Positions 52,689-61,128 of a stretch of DNA of 64,000 nucleotides are shown here, piece after piece (within the stretch, counting starts at the first letter, position 1; the number at the start of each line of letters is the position of its first letter). Under the pieces are notes generated by a model that was not told where the DNA came from, made no database searches, and worked only from the letters and a program-made list of their open reading frames with translations. A program made the translations under genes and the position numbers. The stretch is from Oscillospiraceae bacterium (GTDB lineage Bacteria > Bacillota > Clostridia > Oscillospirales > Oscillospiraceae), in assembly GCA_015068325.1 (NCBI GenBank), contig SVKQ01000015.1, forward strand, positions 164,703 through 228,702, read 5' to 3'.

Positions 52689-53447
52689 TTATTCCCTCGT
52701 GCGAATGGTCTTGTAGTAATCCAACGTGCGGAAGGGCCGTTCCAACTGCGCCGCCACAAAGCCCTCTGCGGCGTGATCCAGCTGACGCAGGGAGGCCGGG
52801 TCCAGTGCAAAGCTGTAGAGCCGTTTCTCCTCGCCGTACAACGCGTGGCGCAACGCCGCCAGACTTCCGTCCGTCAGAGGCAGCGACAGTCCGCCCGACT
52901 GCTTGCAGCCGGCACAGTGCACCACGCCCTGCACCACATCCAGCATGGGCCCCTCCGGCTCGGGGCGTCCGCACACGGCGCACCCGTCCGCCAGCGGCTC
53001 AAATCCGCTGAGGGCCATGAGCCGCAGCTCGAACACCGGCTTCACCAGCGCGGGATCCTTTTTCAGCGTGCTCAGGGCGTACAGGGCGTTCAGCAGCAGC
53101 CGCAATACCTCCGATGCGGCCTGTCCCTCAGTGCACACGCTCTCCGTCAGTTCGGCAAAGTAGGAGGCCAAGCTCAGCAATTCAAAGTCCTGCCGCACCC
53201 CGTCAAACAGCTCGATGCTGGCCGCCTCCGACACGTAGTGCCACGCACCCCGCTGGTAGACAGTCAGTTCCGAGTAAGCCAGCAGCTGGCAGCCGGCGGC
53301 CAGCGGGCTGTTGCGCCGCCGGACGCCCCGGGCGATCAGCGGGATCAGCCCCAGATCCGGCGTCAGCACCGTCAGTATCTTATCCGTCTCTTTCGTCTCC
53401 GTCTCCCGCAGCACCAGGCCGGAGGTCACGATCTTTCCCGTCTGCAT
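52689..53447 (-). CDS. recO: DNA repair protein RecO
   Basis: RecO helps load RecA onto SSB-coated DNA with RecR. The ATG at 53447 gives MQTGKIVTSGLVLRETETKETDK and 252 residues, with an AGGAGG site; the longer open frame has no similarity. The N-terminal OB-fold (LTPDLGLIPLIARGVRR) and the helical domain with a zinc site, CAVCGRPEPEG and CAGCKQSGG, are visible. It overlaps the end of yqzL. The order era-yqzL-recO is typical of Firmicutes. Confidence 0.95.
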   Translation of the reverse strand: MQTGKIVTSGLVLRETETKETDKILTVLTPDLGLIPLIARGVRRRNSPLAAGCQLLAYSELTVYQRGAWHYVSEAASIELFDGVRQDFELLSLASYFAELTESVCTEGQAASEVLRLLLNALYALSTLKKDPALVKPVFELRLMALSGFEPLADGCAVCGRPEPEGPMLDVVQGVVHCAGCKQSGGLSLPLTDGSLAALRHALYGEEKRLYSFALDPASLRQLDHAAEGFVAAQLERPFRTLDYYKTIRTRE

Positions 53448-53544
53448 GGGTTTCCTCCTGTCCGGCGCCCCTGCGGTTTTCCGCCGCATGGAGCAGATAC
53501 CACTCCGGCGCACCGGTCTCCTGAAACAGCTGCCAATAATCCAT
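53380..53544 (-). CDS. yqzL: YqzL-family small protein
   Basis: An open frame of 54 codons starts at ATG 53544 after GAGGTGA. It begins MDYWQLFQETGAPEWYLLHA, which matches the short N-terminal pattern (W-x-x-F-x-x-TG-x-x-x-x-YLL) of YqzL, and it lies exactly where yqzL lies in Bacillus, between era and recO. It runs 68 bases into recO in another frame. YqzL has no known function. Only the first 20 or so residues resemble the family; the rest is Gly/Asp/Arg-rich. Confidence 0.75.
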   Translation of the reverse strand: MDYWQLFQETGAPEWYLLHAAENRRGAGQEETHADGKDRDLRPGAAGDGDERDG

Positions 53545-53605
53545 GCCGTCTCACCTCACTACAGCGTATTCTGTGCCGTGAGGCGGCGCTTATGGCTGCC
53601 AATTT

Positions 53606-54508
53606 TTACTCCTCGCTGTAGCCCTGAGCGCGGATGAAGTTGACGTTGTCCCGCCAGTTCTCCTTCACCTTCACCCAGGTCTCCATATAGACTCTCGTGC
53701 CCATGAACCGCTCGATGTCCTGCCGGGCCAGGGAATTGATGCGCTTCATCATGTCGCCGTGCTTGCCGATGATGATGCCCTTGTGGCTGGCTTTTTCGCA
53801 GTAGATGGTCACATCCAGGTCGATGATACCGTCATCCCGCTCGGTAAAACGGGTCACCTCCACCGCCGTGCCGTGGGGGATCTCCTTGTCCAGGCACTGG
53901 AGCATCTTCTCCCGGATGATCTCGGCGCAGACCTGCTGGTCCGGCTGATCGGTGGTCATGCCGTCCGGGAACAGCTGCGGCCCCTCCTGAGCGTATTTGC
54001 CCAGCTCCGCCATCAACTCCTCCAGTCCCTCGCCGGTCTTGGCGGAGATGGGGATGATCGCCCTGAAATTGGGATAGGCCCCGCTGTAGGCGGCAATGAC
54101 CTCCAGCAGCTCGGTCTTGTCGGCCACGGTATCGATCTTGTTGATGCACAGTACCGTCGGCAGCTGTTCTTCGGCAATCCGCTCCAGCAGCACCTTCTCC
54201 GGCGTGCCCACATTGGCGATGGGCTCCACCAGCAGCACCGCGCACTCCACGGCCTGCAGGCTCTCCCTCACCACCTTGACCATGTAGTCCCCCAGCCGGG
54301 AGCGGGGCTTGTGGAGCCCCGGCGTATCCAGCAGGATGAACTGGGTCTCGCCTCGGTTCACCACACCGTAGATACGGTTGCGGGTGGTCTGGGGCTTGGC
54401 GGAGACAATGGCGATCTTCTCCCCCACCAGCGCGTTGGTAAGGCTGGACTTGCCCACGTTGGGCCGTCCGCACACGGTGATCATAGCGGTCTTCGTAATA
54501 GTTGACAT
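53606..54508 (-). CDS. era: GTPase Era
   Basis: Era binds the 3' end of 16S rRNA and checks small-subunit assembly. The 300-residue protein has the GTPase motifs G1 GRPNVGKSSL, G3 DTPGLHKP, G4 NKID and the C-terminal KH domain GIIIGKHGDMMKRINSLARQ. The ATG at 54508 has a GAGGATC site 11 bases upstream. It precedes yqzL and recO, and a GNAT gene lies upstream. The usual cdd and dgkA genes seen in Bacillus here are missing. Confidence 0.97.
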   Translation of the reverse strand: MSTITKTAMITVCGRPNVGKSSLTNALVGEKIAIVSAKPQTTRNRIYGVVNRGETQFILLDTPGLHKPRSRLGDYMVKVVRESLQAVECAVLLVEPIANVGTPEKVLLERIAEEQLPTVLCINKIDTVADKTELLEVIAAYSGAYPNFRAIIPISAKTGEGLEELMAELGKYAQEGPQLFPDGMTTDQPDQQVCAEIIREKMLQCLDKEIPHGTAVEVTRFTERDDGIIDLDVTIYCEKASHKGIIIGKHGDMMKRINSLARQDIERFMGTRVYMETWVKVKENWRDNVNFIRAQGYSEE

Positions 54509-54571
54509 AATTCAGGTGATCCTCAACTTTCTTTTTATTGAGCAATTCTTTCTTTGTAATATTGTCCGATG

Positions 54572-55054
54572 CTATCGCTCCAGCACCATCCGTATCTCAG
54601 CGGCGGCGATCATCTCGCTGTCCGTCTCCGCACCGTCCGGACAGAATCCGCACTTCCGATAAAAGCGGATAGCCCGTCCGTTCTCCTTCAACACCCAGAG
54701 GCAGATCTGCGGATAGCCCCGCAGCTCCGCCAGGGCGGCCTCCAGCAACCGGCGGCCCACACCTGTTCCGTAGTACTCCGCCAGCACGTACAGGGCGAAG
54801 ATCTCCCCGGTATCCGGCATCTCGCCGCCCCGGTCGCCGAAACCGACGAAGCCGATAACGCGCTCGCCGTCCTTTGCCACCAGGATGTTGTCGGGCCAGC
54901 TGCGGGCCATGGCCTCACATCGCTCCAACGTGAGCTTGTCCAGATACGCCCCGCTCACCAGCCCCGGATACGCCTCGTGCCATGCTCTCCAGTGCACGAA
55001 CGCCTTTCCCCGGATTTCCTCGTCCGATTCCATTTTTCTGATCGTGATGTCCAT
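54572..55054 (-). CDS. GNAT-family N-acetyltransferase
   Basis: The ATG at 55054 gives MDITIRKMESDEEIRGKAFV and 160 residues; GAGGG lies seven bases upstream. The GNAT fold is clear from strand 4 with the acetyl-CoA-binding loop (EIFALYVLAEYYGTGVGRRLLEAAL) and the C-terminal RFYRKCGFCPDG. Substrate is not known. It sits between ybeY and era, in place of the dgkA and cdd genes found there in Bacillus, and is probably translated as part of the same operon. Confidence 0.88.
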   Translation of the reverse strand: MDITIRKMESDEEIRGKAFVHWRAWHEAYPGLVSGAYLDKLTLERCEAMARSWPDNILVAKDGERVIGFVGFGDRGGEMPDTGEIFALYVLAEYYGTGVGRRLLEAALAELRGYPQICLWVLKENGRAIRFYRKCGFCPDGAETDSEMIAAAEIRMVLER

Positions 55055-55095
55055 CGGGCGACCCTCATCAAACAGCGGCTCCCGCCGCTCCCCCA

Positions 55096-55593
55096 TCACC
55101 GCGTCAGTGCCAGCTGGGCCATGATGGTCTCCTCCCGCGCGCGCATCTGACGCTTCTGCTCGCCCTCGTCCAGATGATCGTAGCCCAGCAAGTGGAGCAT
55201 GGAGTGGACCACCAGGTAGGCCAGCTCCCGGCTGCGGGAGTGGCCGTATTCCGCCGCCTGGACGCGCACCCGCTCCAATGAGATGGCCATGTCACCCAGG
55301 GGAGTCAATCCTGTCATAGGATCGGCATCGGACTCGTCCGTGGGCGGTTGCCCGGGCACATAGGAAAAGGCCGGAAAGCTCAGCACATCGGTGGGGGCGT
55401 CCACGCCCCGCATATCGAGATTGATCTCGTGGATGCCGGCGTCATCGGTCAACAGCACGTCCACCTCGCAGGGCACGGTGACCCCCTCGCAGGCAAGGGC
55501 CGTGCGGATGGCTTTGCGGATCAGGGCGACGCTTCGATCACTGACGGCGGTTCCCGCCGCGGCGGTCACCGGGATGCTGTGTCTTCTGGCCAC
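55096..55593 (-). CDS. ybeY: rRNA maturation endonuclease YbeY
   Basis: YbeY is a zinc-dependent nuclease of 16S rRNA maturation. The GTG at 55593 is chosen because AAAGGGGAG lies eight bases upstream, giving 165 residues, a normal length. The zinc site HSMLHLLGYDH (H-x3-H-x5-H) is at about residue 128. The start lies 56 bases inside phoH in a different frame, an overlap seen between these two genes in other genomes. Confidence 0.92.
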   Translation of the reverse strand: MARRHSIPVTAAAGTAVSDRSVALIRKAIRTALACEGVTVPCEVDVLLTDDAGIHEINLDMRGVDAPTDVLSFPAFSYVPGQPPTDESDADPMTGLTPLGDMAISLERVRVQAAEYGHSRSRELAYLVVHSMLHLLGYDHLDEGEQKRQMRAREETIMAQLALTR

Positions 55594-56566
55594 CGTGTCC
55601 ACTCCCCTTTCCGAACGTCTTCTCCTCATACTTGGCGTAGGCCTCGATGATGCGCTGCACCATCACGTGGCGCACCACGTCCTGCTCCGTCAGTTGGCAG
55701 ATGCCCACGCCCTCCACGTCCTTCAAAACCTTCATGGCCTCTTTGAGGCCGCTGGTCTTGTCCTCCGGCAGGTCGATCTGGGTCACGTCGCCGGTGATGA
55801 CCACCTTGGAGCCGAAGCCCATGCGGGTCAAAAACATCTTCATCTGCTCCCGGCTGGTGTTCTGTGCCTCGTCCAAAATGATAAAGCTGTCGTCCAGCGT
55901 CCGGCCGCGCATGTAGGCCAGGGGCGCCACCTCGATGTTGCCCCGTTCCAGATATTTTTGGTACGTCTCGGCACCCAGCATGTCAAACAGGGCGTCGTAC
56001 AGGGGCCGCAGATAGGGATCCACCTTGCTCTGCAGGTCACCGGGCAGGAATCCCAGCCGCTCGCCGGCCTCCACCGCCGGGCGGGTCAGGATAATCCGGT
56101 TCACCTGCTTGTCCCGAAAGGCGGCCACCGCCGCCGCCACGGCCAGGTATGTCTTGCCTGTACCCGCCGGGCCCACGCCGATGGTGACGCTCTTTTGCAG
56201 GATCTCGTCCACATACTGCTTTTGGCCGATGGTTTTGGGTTTCACGGGCCGGCCCTTGGAGGTGATGCAGATTACGTCCTGGGTCAGCTCGCTGATCCGC
56301 TCTGCCTGGCCGGACCGCACCAGTCCGATCACGTAGCGCACATGCTGGGCCGTGATGGTCTCCCCTTTACCGGTCAGCGTCAGCAGCGCCTCCACGGCCT
56401 TGTGGGCCAGCACGGTCTCCTCCACCTCGCCGGAGATGACGATCTCGCCGCCCCGGTTGACGATGTTCACATGGAATTCCGCCTCCAGCAGGCGGATGTT
56501 CTCATCAAAGGAGCCGAAAAGATCGATGGCCTCCTCCATTCGTTCGATGCCGATGCGCTGTTCCAT
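55538..56566 (-). CDS. phoH: PhoH family ATPase
   Basis: PhoH-like proteins (YbeZ) are P-loop ATPases linked to RNA metabolism and ybeY. The ATG at 56566 (MEQRIGIERMEEAIDLFGSF) follows GAGGGGG and gives 342 residues. The Walker A GVGPAGTGKTYLAVA, Walker B SFIILDEAQN, and the usual HhH-like start and C-terminal sequence are intact. The gene is upstream of and overlaps ybeY. Confidence 0.95.
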   Translation of the reverse strand: MEQRIGIERMEEAIDLFGSFDENIRLLEAEFHVNIVNRGGEIVISGEVEETVLAHKAVEALLTLTGKGETITAQHVRYVIGLVRSGQAERISELTQDVICITSKGRPVKPKTIGQKQYVDEILQKSVTIGVGPAGTGKTYLAVAAAVAAFRDKQVNRIILTRPAVEAGERLGFLPGDLQSKVDPYLRPLYDALFDMLGAETYQKYLERGNIEVAPLAYMRGRTLDDSFIILDEAQNTSREQMKMFLTRMGFGSKVVITGDVTQIDLPEDKTSGLKEAMKVLKDVEGVGICQLTEQDVVRHVMVQRIIEAYAKYEEKTFGKGSGHGGQKTQHPGDRRGGNRRQ

Positions 56567-56588
56567 ACACGCGCCCCCTCCTGTTTCT

Positions 56589-57776
56589 CTACGGTGCATT
56601 CAGCGGCACGCTGACGCCGATCTGCTCCAGGCACTCGGCCTTCAGCGTCACCAGCAGCCAGTTCCCCTGCCGGGCGGCGGCAAAGCGCGTCTCCGTCACG
56701 CTGCCGTCCTCGTCCAGCAGCGCCTGCAGCCGCCCCAGCAGCAGCGCTTCGCCCTCCTGCTGCGCCGCCTTCTCGCTCCGCTCCGCCTCCAGGACGCTGT
56801 GGGGCGTCCACCGCTCCACCACCAGCGTCACCGGCAGACGCAGCCCGCCGGGCAGCGCGCACCTCTTGTATTGTGTTATTTTATCACAGTCTGCCGGTGT
56901 TACGCTACCCTTTCCGTATAATTTTATCCGCCGCTTGCCCAGATCCAGGGCCACGCGGGTGACGGTGTCACCCTCCGCGCCCTGCTCATATACCTGCAGC
57001 GGCACCAGCGCGGACAGCTCATACCACGTCCGGGCCCACACGCGGCCCATGCCGTGCACCAGTCGCACGCCCCGGCCGGTACTGTCGGACACGCCGGAAA
57101 TCAGCAGCTGTCCCCGGGTCACGGTGGTCCCTCGCATCACCTCCGCCCGGCCGTCCAGCGCCTCCACCTTTGTCACCAGTCCGTCCCGACCGGCCACCAC
57201 GTTGGCCGCCTCCTGCTCCCGCACGACCTCCGGCGGTCTCTGCCGCTCCACCACCTGCACGTGTGCCACGCAGCCCTTCACATTCACCGCCAGCCAGGAC
57301 AACTCCGGCAGCTCCAGCAGAAGGTGGTTGCGCAACTGCTCCTGGTCCACCGACAGCCCACGACTGCCCACGGTGACACCCTGCTGCTCCAGTGCCCGAA
57401 GGATCACCTCCTCCGGCACCGTGTCATTGCCTGTCACCTCGAAATCCCAGATGAAAAAATTGCTGGCCAGCAGCGCCAGCGCCAGCGCCGCCAGCCCTGC
57501 CAGCAGGGCATACCGCCGGTGCAGCCGTTCCGCCAGCACCGATATGCCCCGCTGCTGCAGCCGCCGGATGGCGGCGTCGGTCTGTACCGCCGCCTGCCGC
57601 AGTCGCCGCTCGCCCCGCCGGGTGGTGCGCATGGTGAAGGAGATGGCACCGGTCCACCGCACATCCCAAAAGGGGATACCGTGGGCAGAGCAGAGATTGA
57701 CGATCCGCTCGGGATAGGCGCTCTCCACCGCCAGCAGCACATCTCCCTCGATGTAATGGGTCAGTTTTTTGTACAT
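56589..57776 (-). CDS. yqfD: Sporulation protein YqfD
   Basis: YqfD is a sporulation stage IV protein required for late spore development in Bacillus. The 395-residue product starts MYKKLTHYIEGDVLLAVESA, has one strong transmembrane segment (RYALLAGLAALALALLASNFFIW) at about residue 90 and a conserved outer domain with FEVTGNDTVPEEVILRAL. It starts one base after the yqfC stop codon, and the yqfC-yqfD-phoH order is the Bacillus order. Confidence 0.93.
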   Translation of the reverse strand: MYKKLTHYIEGDVLLAVESAYPERIVNLCSAHGIPFWDVRWTGAISFTMRTTRRGERRLRQAAVQTDAAIRRLQQRGISVLAERLHRRYALLAGLAALALALLASNFFIWDFEVTGNDTVPEEVILRALEQQGVTVGSRGLSVDQEQLRNHLLLELPELSWLAVNVKGCVAHVQVVERQRPPEVVREQEAANVVAGRDGLVTKVEALDGRAEVMRGTTVTRGQLLISGVSDSTGRGVRLVHGMGRVWARTWYELSALVPLQVYEQGAEGDTVTRVALDLGKRRIKLYGKGSVTPADCDKITQYKRCALPGGLRLPVTLVVERWTPHSVLEAERSEKAAQQEGEALLLGRLQALLDEDGSVTETRFAAARQGNWLLVTLKAECLEQIGVSVPLNAP

Positions 57777-57777
57777 G

Positions 57778-58053
57778 TCACCCCACCAGTTCCACCTTGT
57801 CGATCCGCCCGCCGATCCGCAGCTCTGCCTCCGTCATGGCCAGCAGCTGCAGCTCCGCCCCGCTGACGCGCACCATCAGAGCACCGCCGTTGATTTCCAC
57901 CAGTTCCGTGCTGTAGGAAAGCACACCCCTGTGCCGCTCCATGTACAGCTCCCGGTTGCCGGTCAGCTCCACCGTGGGCGCGCCGGCAATACCGCCCGGC
58001 AGATCCAGCCGCTCCATGGCCTCCAGCACCAGCCGCTTGCCCCGCCGCTCCAC
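57778..58053 (-). CDS. yqfC: YabP/YqfC-family sporulation protein
   Basis: YqfC belongs to the small YabP/YqfC beta-rich family of sporulation proteins. The GTG at 58053 follows GAAAGGA and gives 91 residues, with the family segments RLDLPGGIAGAPTVELTGNR, MERHRGVLSYSTELVEINGG and AMTEAELRIGGRIDKVELVG. It begins the block yqfC-yqfD-phoH-ybeY. A large stem-loop lies just upstream. Confidence 0.88.
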   Translation of the reverse strand: MERRGKRLVLEAMERLDLPGGIAGAPTVELTGNRELYMERHRGVLSYSTELVEINGGALMVRVSGAELQLLAMTEAELRIGGRIDKVELVG

Positions 58054-58076
58054 CGCACCACGTCCTTTCCGCCTAC

Positions 58077-58141
58077 ACCCTATGCGCCCGGCCGGAAAAT
58101 CTTGCCTGTCCGGCATGGACAGCCGCTTCGCCGCATAGGGT
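58077..58141. other. Large stem-loop between yqfC and ylbJ
   Basis: ACCCTATGCG (58077-58086) pairs perfectly with CGCATAGGGT (58132-58141). Inside, CTGTCC-(5)-GGACAG forms a second hairpin. It fills most of the 108-base region between the two divergent genes and overlaps the place where their promoters must be. It could be a terminator-like or RNA leader structure for either side. Confidence 0.5.
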
Positions 58142-58161
58142 TTTGGGGAGGAGGGGATTCT

Positions 58162-59058
58162 GTGAGACGCACGGGTCTGGCTGCGGCGCTGGCGCTGCTG
58201 ATGCTGGCATTTCTGTGGAACGGCGACTTGACGGCCCAGGCCGTCCGGGACGGTCTGGCTCTGTGCGCCCGGTCGGTCATCCCCTCCCTGTTCCCCTTCT
58301 TTGTGGCTGTGTCCTGTTTCACCTCCCTGGGGTTGGCTCGGGACTGCGGTCGGCTCCTTGCGCCGCTGACGGCGCCGGTGCTGGGCTGTTCCGGTGCCGG
58401 CTCCGTGGCCTTTCTACTGGGGTTGCTGGGCGGCTATCCGGTGGGCGGCCGCGCCGTAGCGGAGCTGTACCGAACCGGTTCCGTGGATCGAGATGAGGCG
58501 ATGCATCTGCTGGCCTTCTGCAACAACTGCGGTCCCGCCTTCGTACTGGGCGTTGCGGGGCGGGCCCGCTTCGGCAGCATGGGCGCGGGGCTGTGGCTCT
58601 GGGCCATCCATGTGGCGGCGGCGCTGCTCACGGCGCAGCTTCACCGCGGCCGCGGCAGCCGTTCTGCGCCGCTCCGGCCGGACGCGCCAGCCCTGTCTCT
58701 CCCCGATGCCTTTCTCCGCGCCGTCATCGACGGCGCGGAGACCATGCTGCAGGTCTGCGCCTTCGTGGTGTTCTTTCTAGCGGTGCTGCGTTTGGTGACA
58801 GTTCTGACCGGACTCTCCCACCCGGCGCTGGCAGGGGCCGTGGAACTGACCGGCGGCATCTCGCTGCTGACGCCGGACCGGGCCGGCTTCATCACCGCCG
58901 CCGCCCTGCTGGGCTGGGGCGGGCTCAGCGTCCATTGCCAGACTGTCGCCGCTCTGCGTGGCACCGATCTCTCCCTGCGGCCCCAGCTGGCCGGCAAAGC
59001 GCTGCAGGCCGCCCTGTCGGCATCGCTGGCCGCCGTGGTGTCCATATGGCTGTTTTAA
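58162..59058 (+). CDS. ylbJ: Sporulation integral membrane protein YlbJ
   Basis: YlbJ is a membrane protein needed for spore formation in Bacillus, related to nucleoside-type transporters. GTG at 58162 follows GGAGGAGGGG and gives 298 residues with about eight hydrophobic helices. The typical segments are SVIPSLFPFFVAVSCFTSLG, LGGYPVGGRAVAELY, and FCNNCGPAFVLGVAG. The open frame extends upstream, but that part overlaps yqfC and is a shadow. Confidence 0.9.
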   Translation: MRRTGLAAALALLMLAFLWNGDLTAQAVRDGLALCARSVIPSLFPFFVAVSCFTSLGLARDCGRLLAPLTAPVLGCSGAGSVAFLLGLLGGYPVGGRAVAELYRTGSVDRDEAMHLLAFCNNCGPAFVLGVAGRARFGSMGAGLWLWAIHVAAALLTAQLHRGRGSRSAPLRPDAPALSLPDAFLRAVIDGAETMLQVCAFVVFFLAVLRLVTVLTGLSHPALAGAVELTGGISLLTPDRAGFITAAALLGWGGLSVHCQTVAALRGTDLSLRPQLAGKALQAALSASLAAVVSIWLF

Positions 59059-59065
59059 AGCAGAA

Positions 59066-59098
59066 TAAGAGCGGATATGACAGACATATCCGCTCTTA
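59066..59098. terminator. Bidirectional terminator between ylbJ and deoD
   Basis: TAAGAGCGGATATG pairs with CATATCCGCTCTTA around a 5-base loop, 13 or more base pairs, between two convergent genes. Confidence 0.82.
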
Positions 59099-59137
59099 CA
59101 GTGCTATATAGACCGTCTATAGGTGTCCCCGGCACTC

Positions 59138-59854
59138 TTACGTCCGCGCCGCCATCTTTACCGCCACAGCCAGGCCGATCCTCATCATGTTGGTGAAGGT
59201 GGTCTGCCGATCCTCCGGCGACAGCTCCTCCCCGGTGACCAGGTTGTCCGAGATGGAGCAGATGGCCAGCGCCCGTCTGCCGTCGCGTGCGGCGGTGCAG
59301 TAGAGCCCGGCGGCTTCCATCTCCACTGCCAGCACGCCCATTTTGGCAAAGCGCATGTTTCTGTCCGCATCGTCATAGAAGGTATCACTGGAGTAGAGGT
59401 TGCCCACCGGCATCGGCACACCCAGCTCCGCCGCCGCCTCCACGGCCGCCGTCAGCAGCGCGAAATCGCAGATGGGGGCAAAGCTGCCGCCCAGGTCGTA
59501 CTGCTCGGGGAAGGCGGAGTTGGTGCAGGCGCCCATGGCGGCCACCACACTGCCCAGCGCCAGCTCGGCGCGCAGCGCGCCGGCGGAGCCGACGCGGATG
59601 ATGTTTTCTACTCCGTAATGCGTATAGAGCTCATGGGAATAGATGGCGATGGACGGGATGCCCATGCCGCTGGCCATCACCGATACTGGCACACCCTGGT
59701 ATGTGCCGGTGTAGCCCTGCACACCCCGGACATTGTTCACCAGCACGGGGTCGGTGAGAAAATGCTCTGCGATGAACCGGGAGCGCAGCGGGTCGCCGGG
59801 CATCAGCACGGTTTTGGCAAAGGCGCCCCGGGGCGCGTTGTTATGGGGTGTCAT
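59138..59854 (-). CDS. deoD: Purine-nucleoside phosphorylase, DeoD type
   Basis: DeoD splits purine nucleosides with phosphate in salvage and nucleoside use. The 238-residue hexamer-type protein has the phosphate-binding MPGDPLRSRFIAE, RVGSAGAL, the VEMEAAGLYC block, and the catalytic Asp in ICSISDNLVTGEE. It starts two bases before the end of the deoC ribosome binding region, so deoC-deoD form a nucleoside-salvage operon. Confidence 0.94.
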   Translation of the reverse strand: MTPHNNAPRGAFAKTVLMPGDPLRSRFIAEHFLTDPVLVNNVRGVQGYTGTYQGVPVSVMASGMGIPSIAIYSHELYTHYGVENIIRVGSAGALRAELALGSVVAAMGACTNSAFPEQYDLGGSFAPICDFALLTAAVEAAAELGVPMPVGNLYSSDTFYDDADRNMRFAKMGVLAVEMEAAGLYCTAARDGRRALAICSISDNLVTGEELSPEDRQTTFTNMMRIGLAVAVKMAART

Positions 59855-59855
59855 A

Positions 59856-60530
59856 TCAGATACCTCCTTCTCCCTCCAGCGCCTTCACGGCCCTGACGAT
59901 GCGGCTGGTGCCCAGGCGGTCGGCGCCCAGGGCGATGAAATCCGCCGCGTCCTGCAGATCCGCGATGCCGCCGGCGGCCTTGACCTTCACATGGGGTGCC
60001 GTGTGGGCCCGCAGCAGCGCCACATCCTCCCGGGTGGCCCCGCCGCCGGCAAAACCGGTGGAGGTCTTGATATAGTCTGCGCCGGAGTCGCTGACCACGC
60101 GGCACAGCTCGATCTTCTCCTCCTCCGTCAGCAGGCAGGTCTCAATGATGACCTTCAGCACCCGGCCGTCACAGGCAGCCTTCACCGCCTGGAGCTCCGC
60201 CAGCACATCGTCGTAGCGGCGGTCCTTCACCCAGCCGACGTCGATGACCATGTCGATCTCCGAGGCGCCGTTCTTTACCGCGTCGGCCGCCTCGAAGCAC
60301 TTGGCAGCAGTTGTGCTGTAGCCGTTGGGAAACCCCACCACCGTACAGACCGGGATCCGCCCTGCCACATAGTCCGAGGCCTGCTTCACCCAGACGGCGG
60401 GGATGCAGACGCTGGCGCAGCCATAACGGATACCGTCGTCGCAGGCGCTACGGATCTCCTCCCAGGCCGAGCTTTGGGTCAGCAGCGTGTGGTCCACCCG
60501 GGCCAGGATCTCCCGCCATTCAGCTCTCAT
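59856..60530 (-). CDS. deoC: Deoxyribose-phosphate aldolase
   Basis: DeoC splits deoxyribose-5-phosphate into glyceraldehyde-3-phosphate and acetaldehyde. The ATG at 60530 (MRAEWREILARVDHTLLTQ) follows AAGGAG and gives 224 residues. The Schiff-base lysine is in ADYIKTSTGF, and the second active-site lysine in VKVKAAGGI. It precedes deoD, one base apart, which makes nucleoside breakdown the likely role. Confidence 0.95.
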   Translation of the reverse strand: MRAEWREILARVDHTLLTQSSAWEEIRSACDDGIRYGCASVCIPAVWVKQASDYVAGRIPVCTVVGFPNGYSTTAAKCFEAADAVKNGASEIDMVIDVGWVKDRRYDDVLAELQAVKAACDGRVLKVIIETCLLTEEEKIELCRVVSDSGADYIKTSTGFAGGGATREDVALLRAHTAPHVKVKAAGGIADLQDAADFIALGADRLGTSRIVRAVKALEGEGGI

Positions 60531-60617
60531 GGCACATCTCTCCTTCTGCGGCAAAGTGCGCCGCGTTCTCAATGGCATTGTAGCACGGTTTGCCCCGCCT
60601 GTCCACCGCCGGGCAGG

Positions 60618-60647
60618 AAAAAAGCAGGGGGCGCGAGCGCCCCCTGC
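60618..60647 (-). terminator. Terminator after the DUF1508 gene
   Basis: GCAGGGGGCGC (60624-60634) pairs with GCGCCCCCTGC (60637-60647); a T-run follows on the minus strand. Confidence 0.9.
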
Positions 60648-60662
60648 CGCAGATGTGAAAAC

Positions 60663-61037
60663 TCAGTCCTCCAGCTTGACGATCTCGGCGTCCGGCGCGT
60701 TGCGGCGGATGCTGTCGATGCCATTGAGACAGGAGGCCTTGGCCTTATAGCTCTCGCCCACGGCGATGATCTCACCGTTGCGAGCCTTCAGGCGGAAGCG
60801 GAATTCACCGGCCTTGTCCATATAGACCTCGAACTTGGGATTGGTGACCTTCTCGAAGCCCTCCACGGTCTGGTCCTCCATCTTGGCGGCCACGGAGTTC
60901 TTGCGGACGCTCTCGATGCCCTTGCGGCAGGCATCCTCGGTGGTATAGACCTCGCTGACGGCGATGACTTCGCCGTTGCCGGCCTTCAGATTGAACACAA
61001 AGCCGGTCTTGGTGGTTTTTACAACAAATTTACCCAT
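60663..61037 (-). CDS. YegP-type protein with two DUF1508 repeats
   Basis: The ATG at 61037 (MGKFVVKTTKTGFVFNLKAG) follows AGAGGTG and gives 124 residues made of two tandem DUF1508 repeats. Each has F-x-F/R-L-K-A-x-N-G-E-(V/I)-I-A-V-x-E-x-Y and a C-x-x-G-I-(E/D)-S-(V/I)-(R)-(K/R)-N, at about residues 8-55 and 70-116. YegP-like proteins are small cytosolic proteins of unknown function. It is transcribed alone, with its own terminator. Confidence 0.9.
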   Translation of the reverse strand: MGKFVVKTTKTGFVFNLKAGNGEVIAVSEVYTTEDACRKGIESVRKNSVAAKMEDQTVEGFEKVTNPKFEVYMDKAGEFRFRLKARNGEIIAVGESYKAKASCLNGIDSIRRNAPDAEIVKLED

Positions 61038-61128
61038 GAGGTGCACCTCTTTTCACAAATTCCCGTTGAAACCGGGTGGATTACCACCTTTATTCTACAC
61101 GAATCGCCATGCCGTGTAAAGGGCTTTT

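Noticed and set aside
57769..58161. Upstream extension of the ylbJ frame to 57769
   Set aside because: It is antisense to yqfC and lacks similarity; GTG at 58162 has a very strong ribosome binding site.
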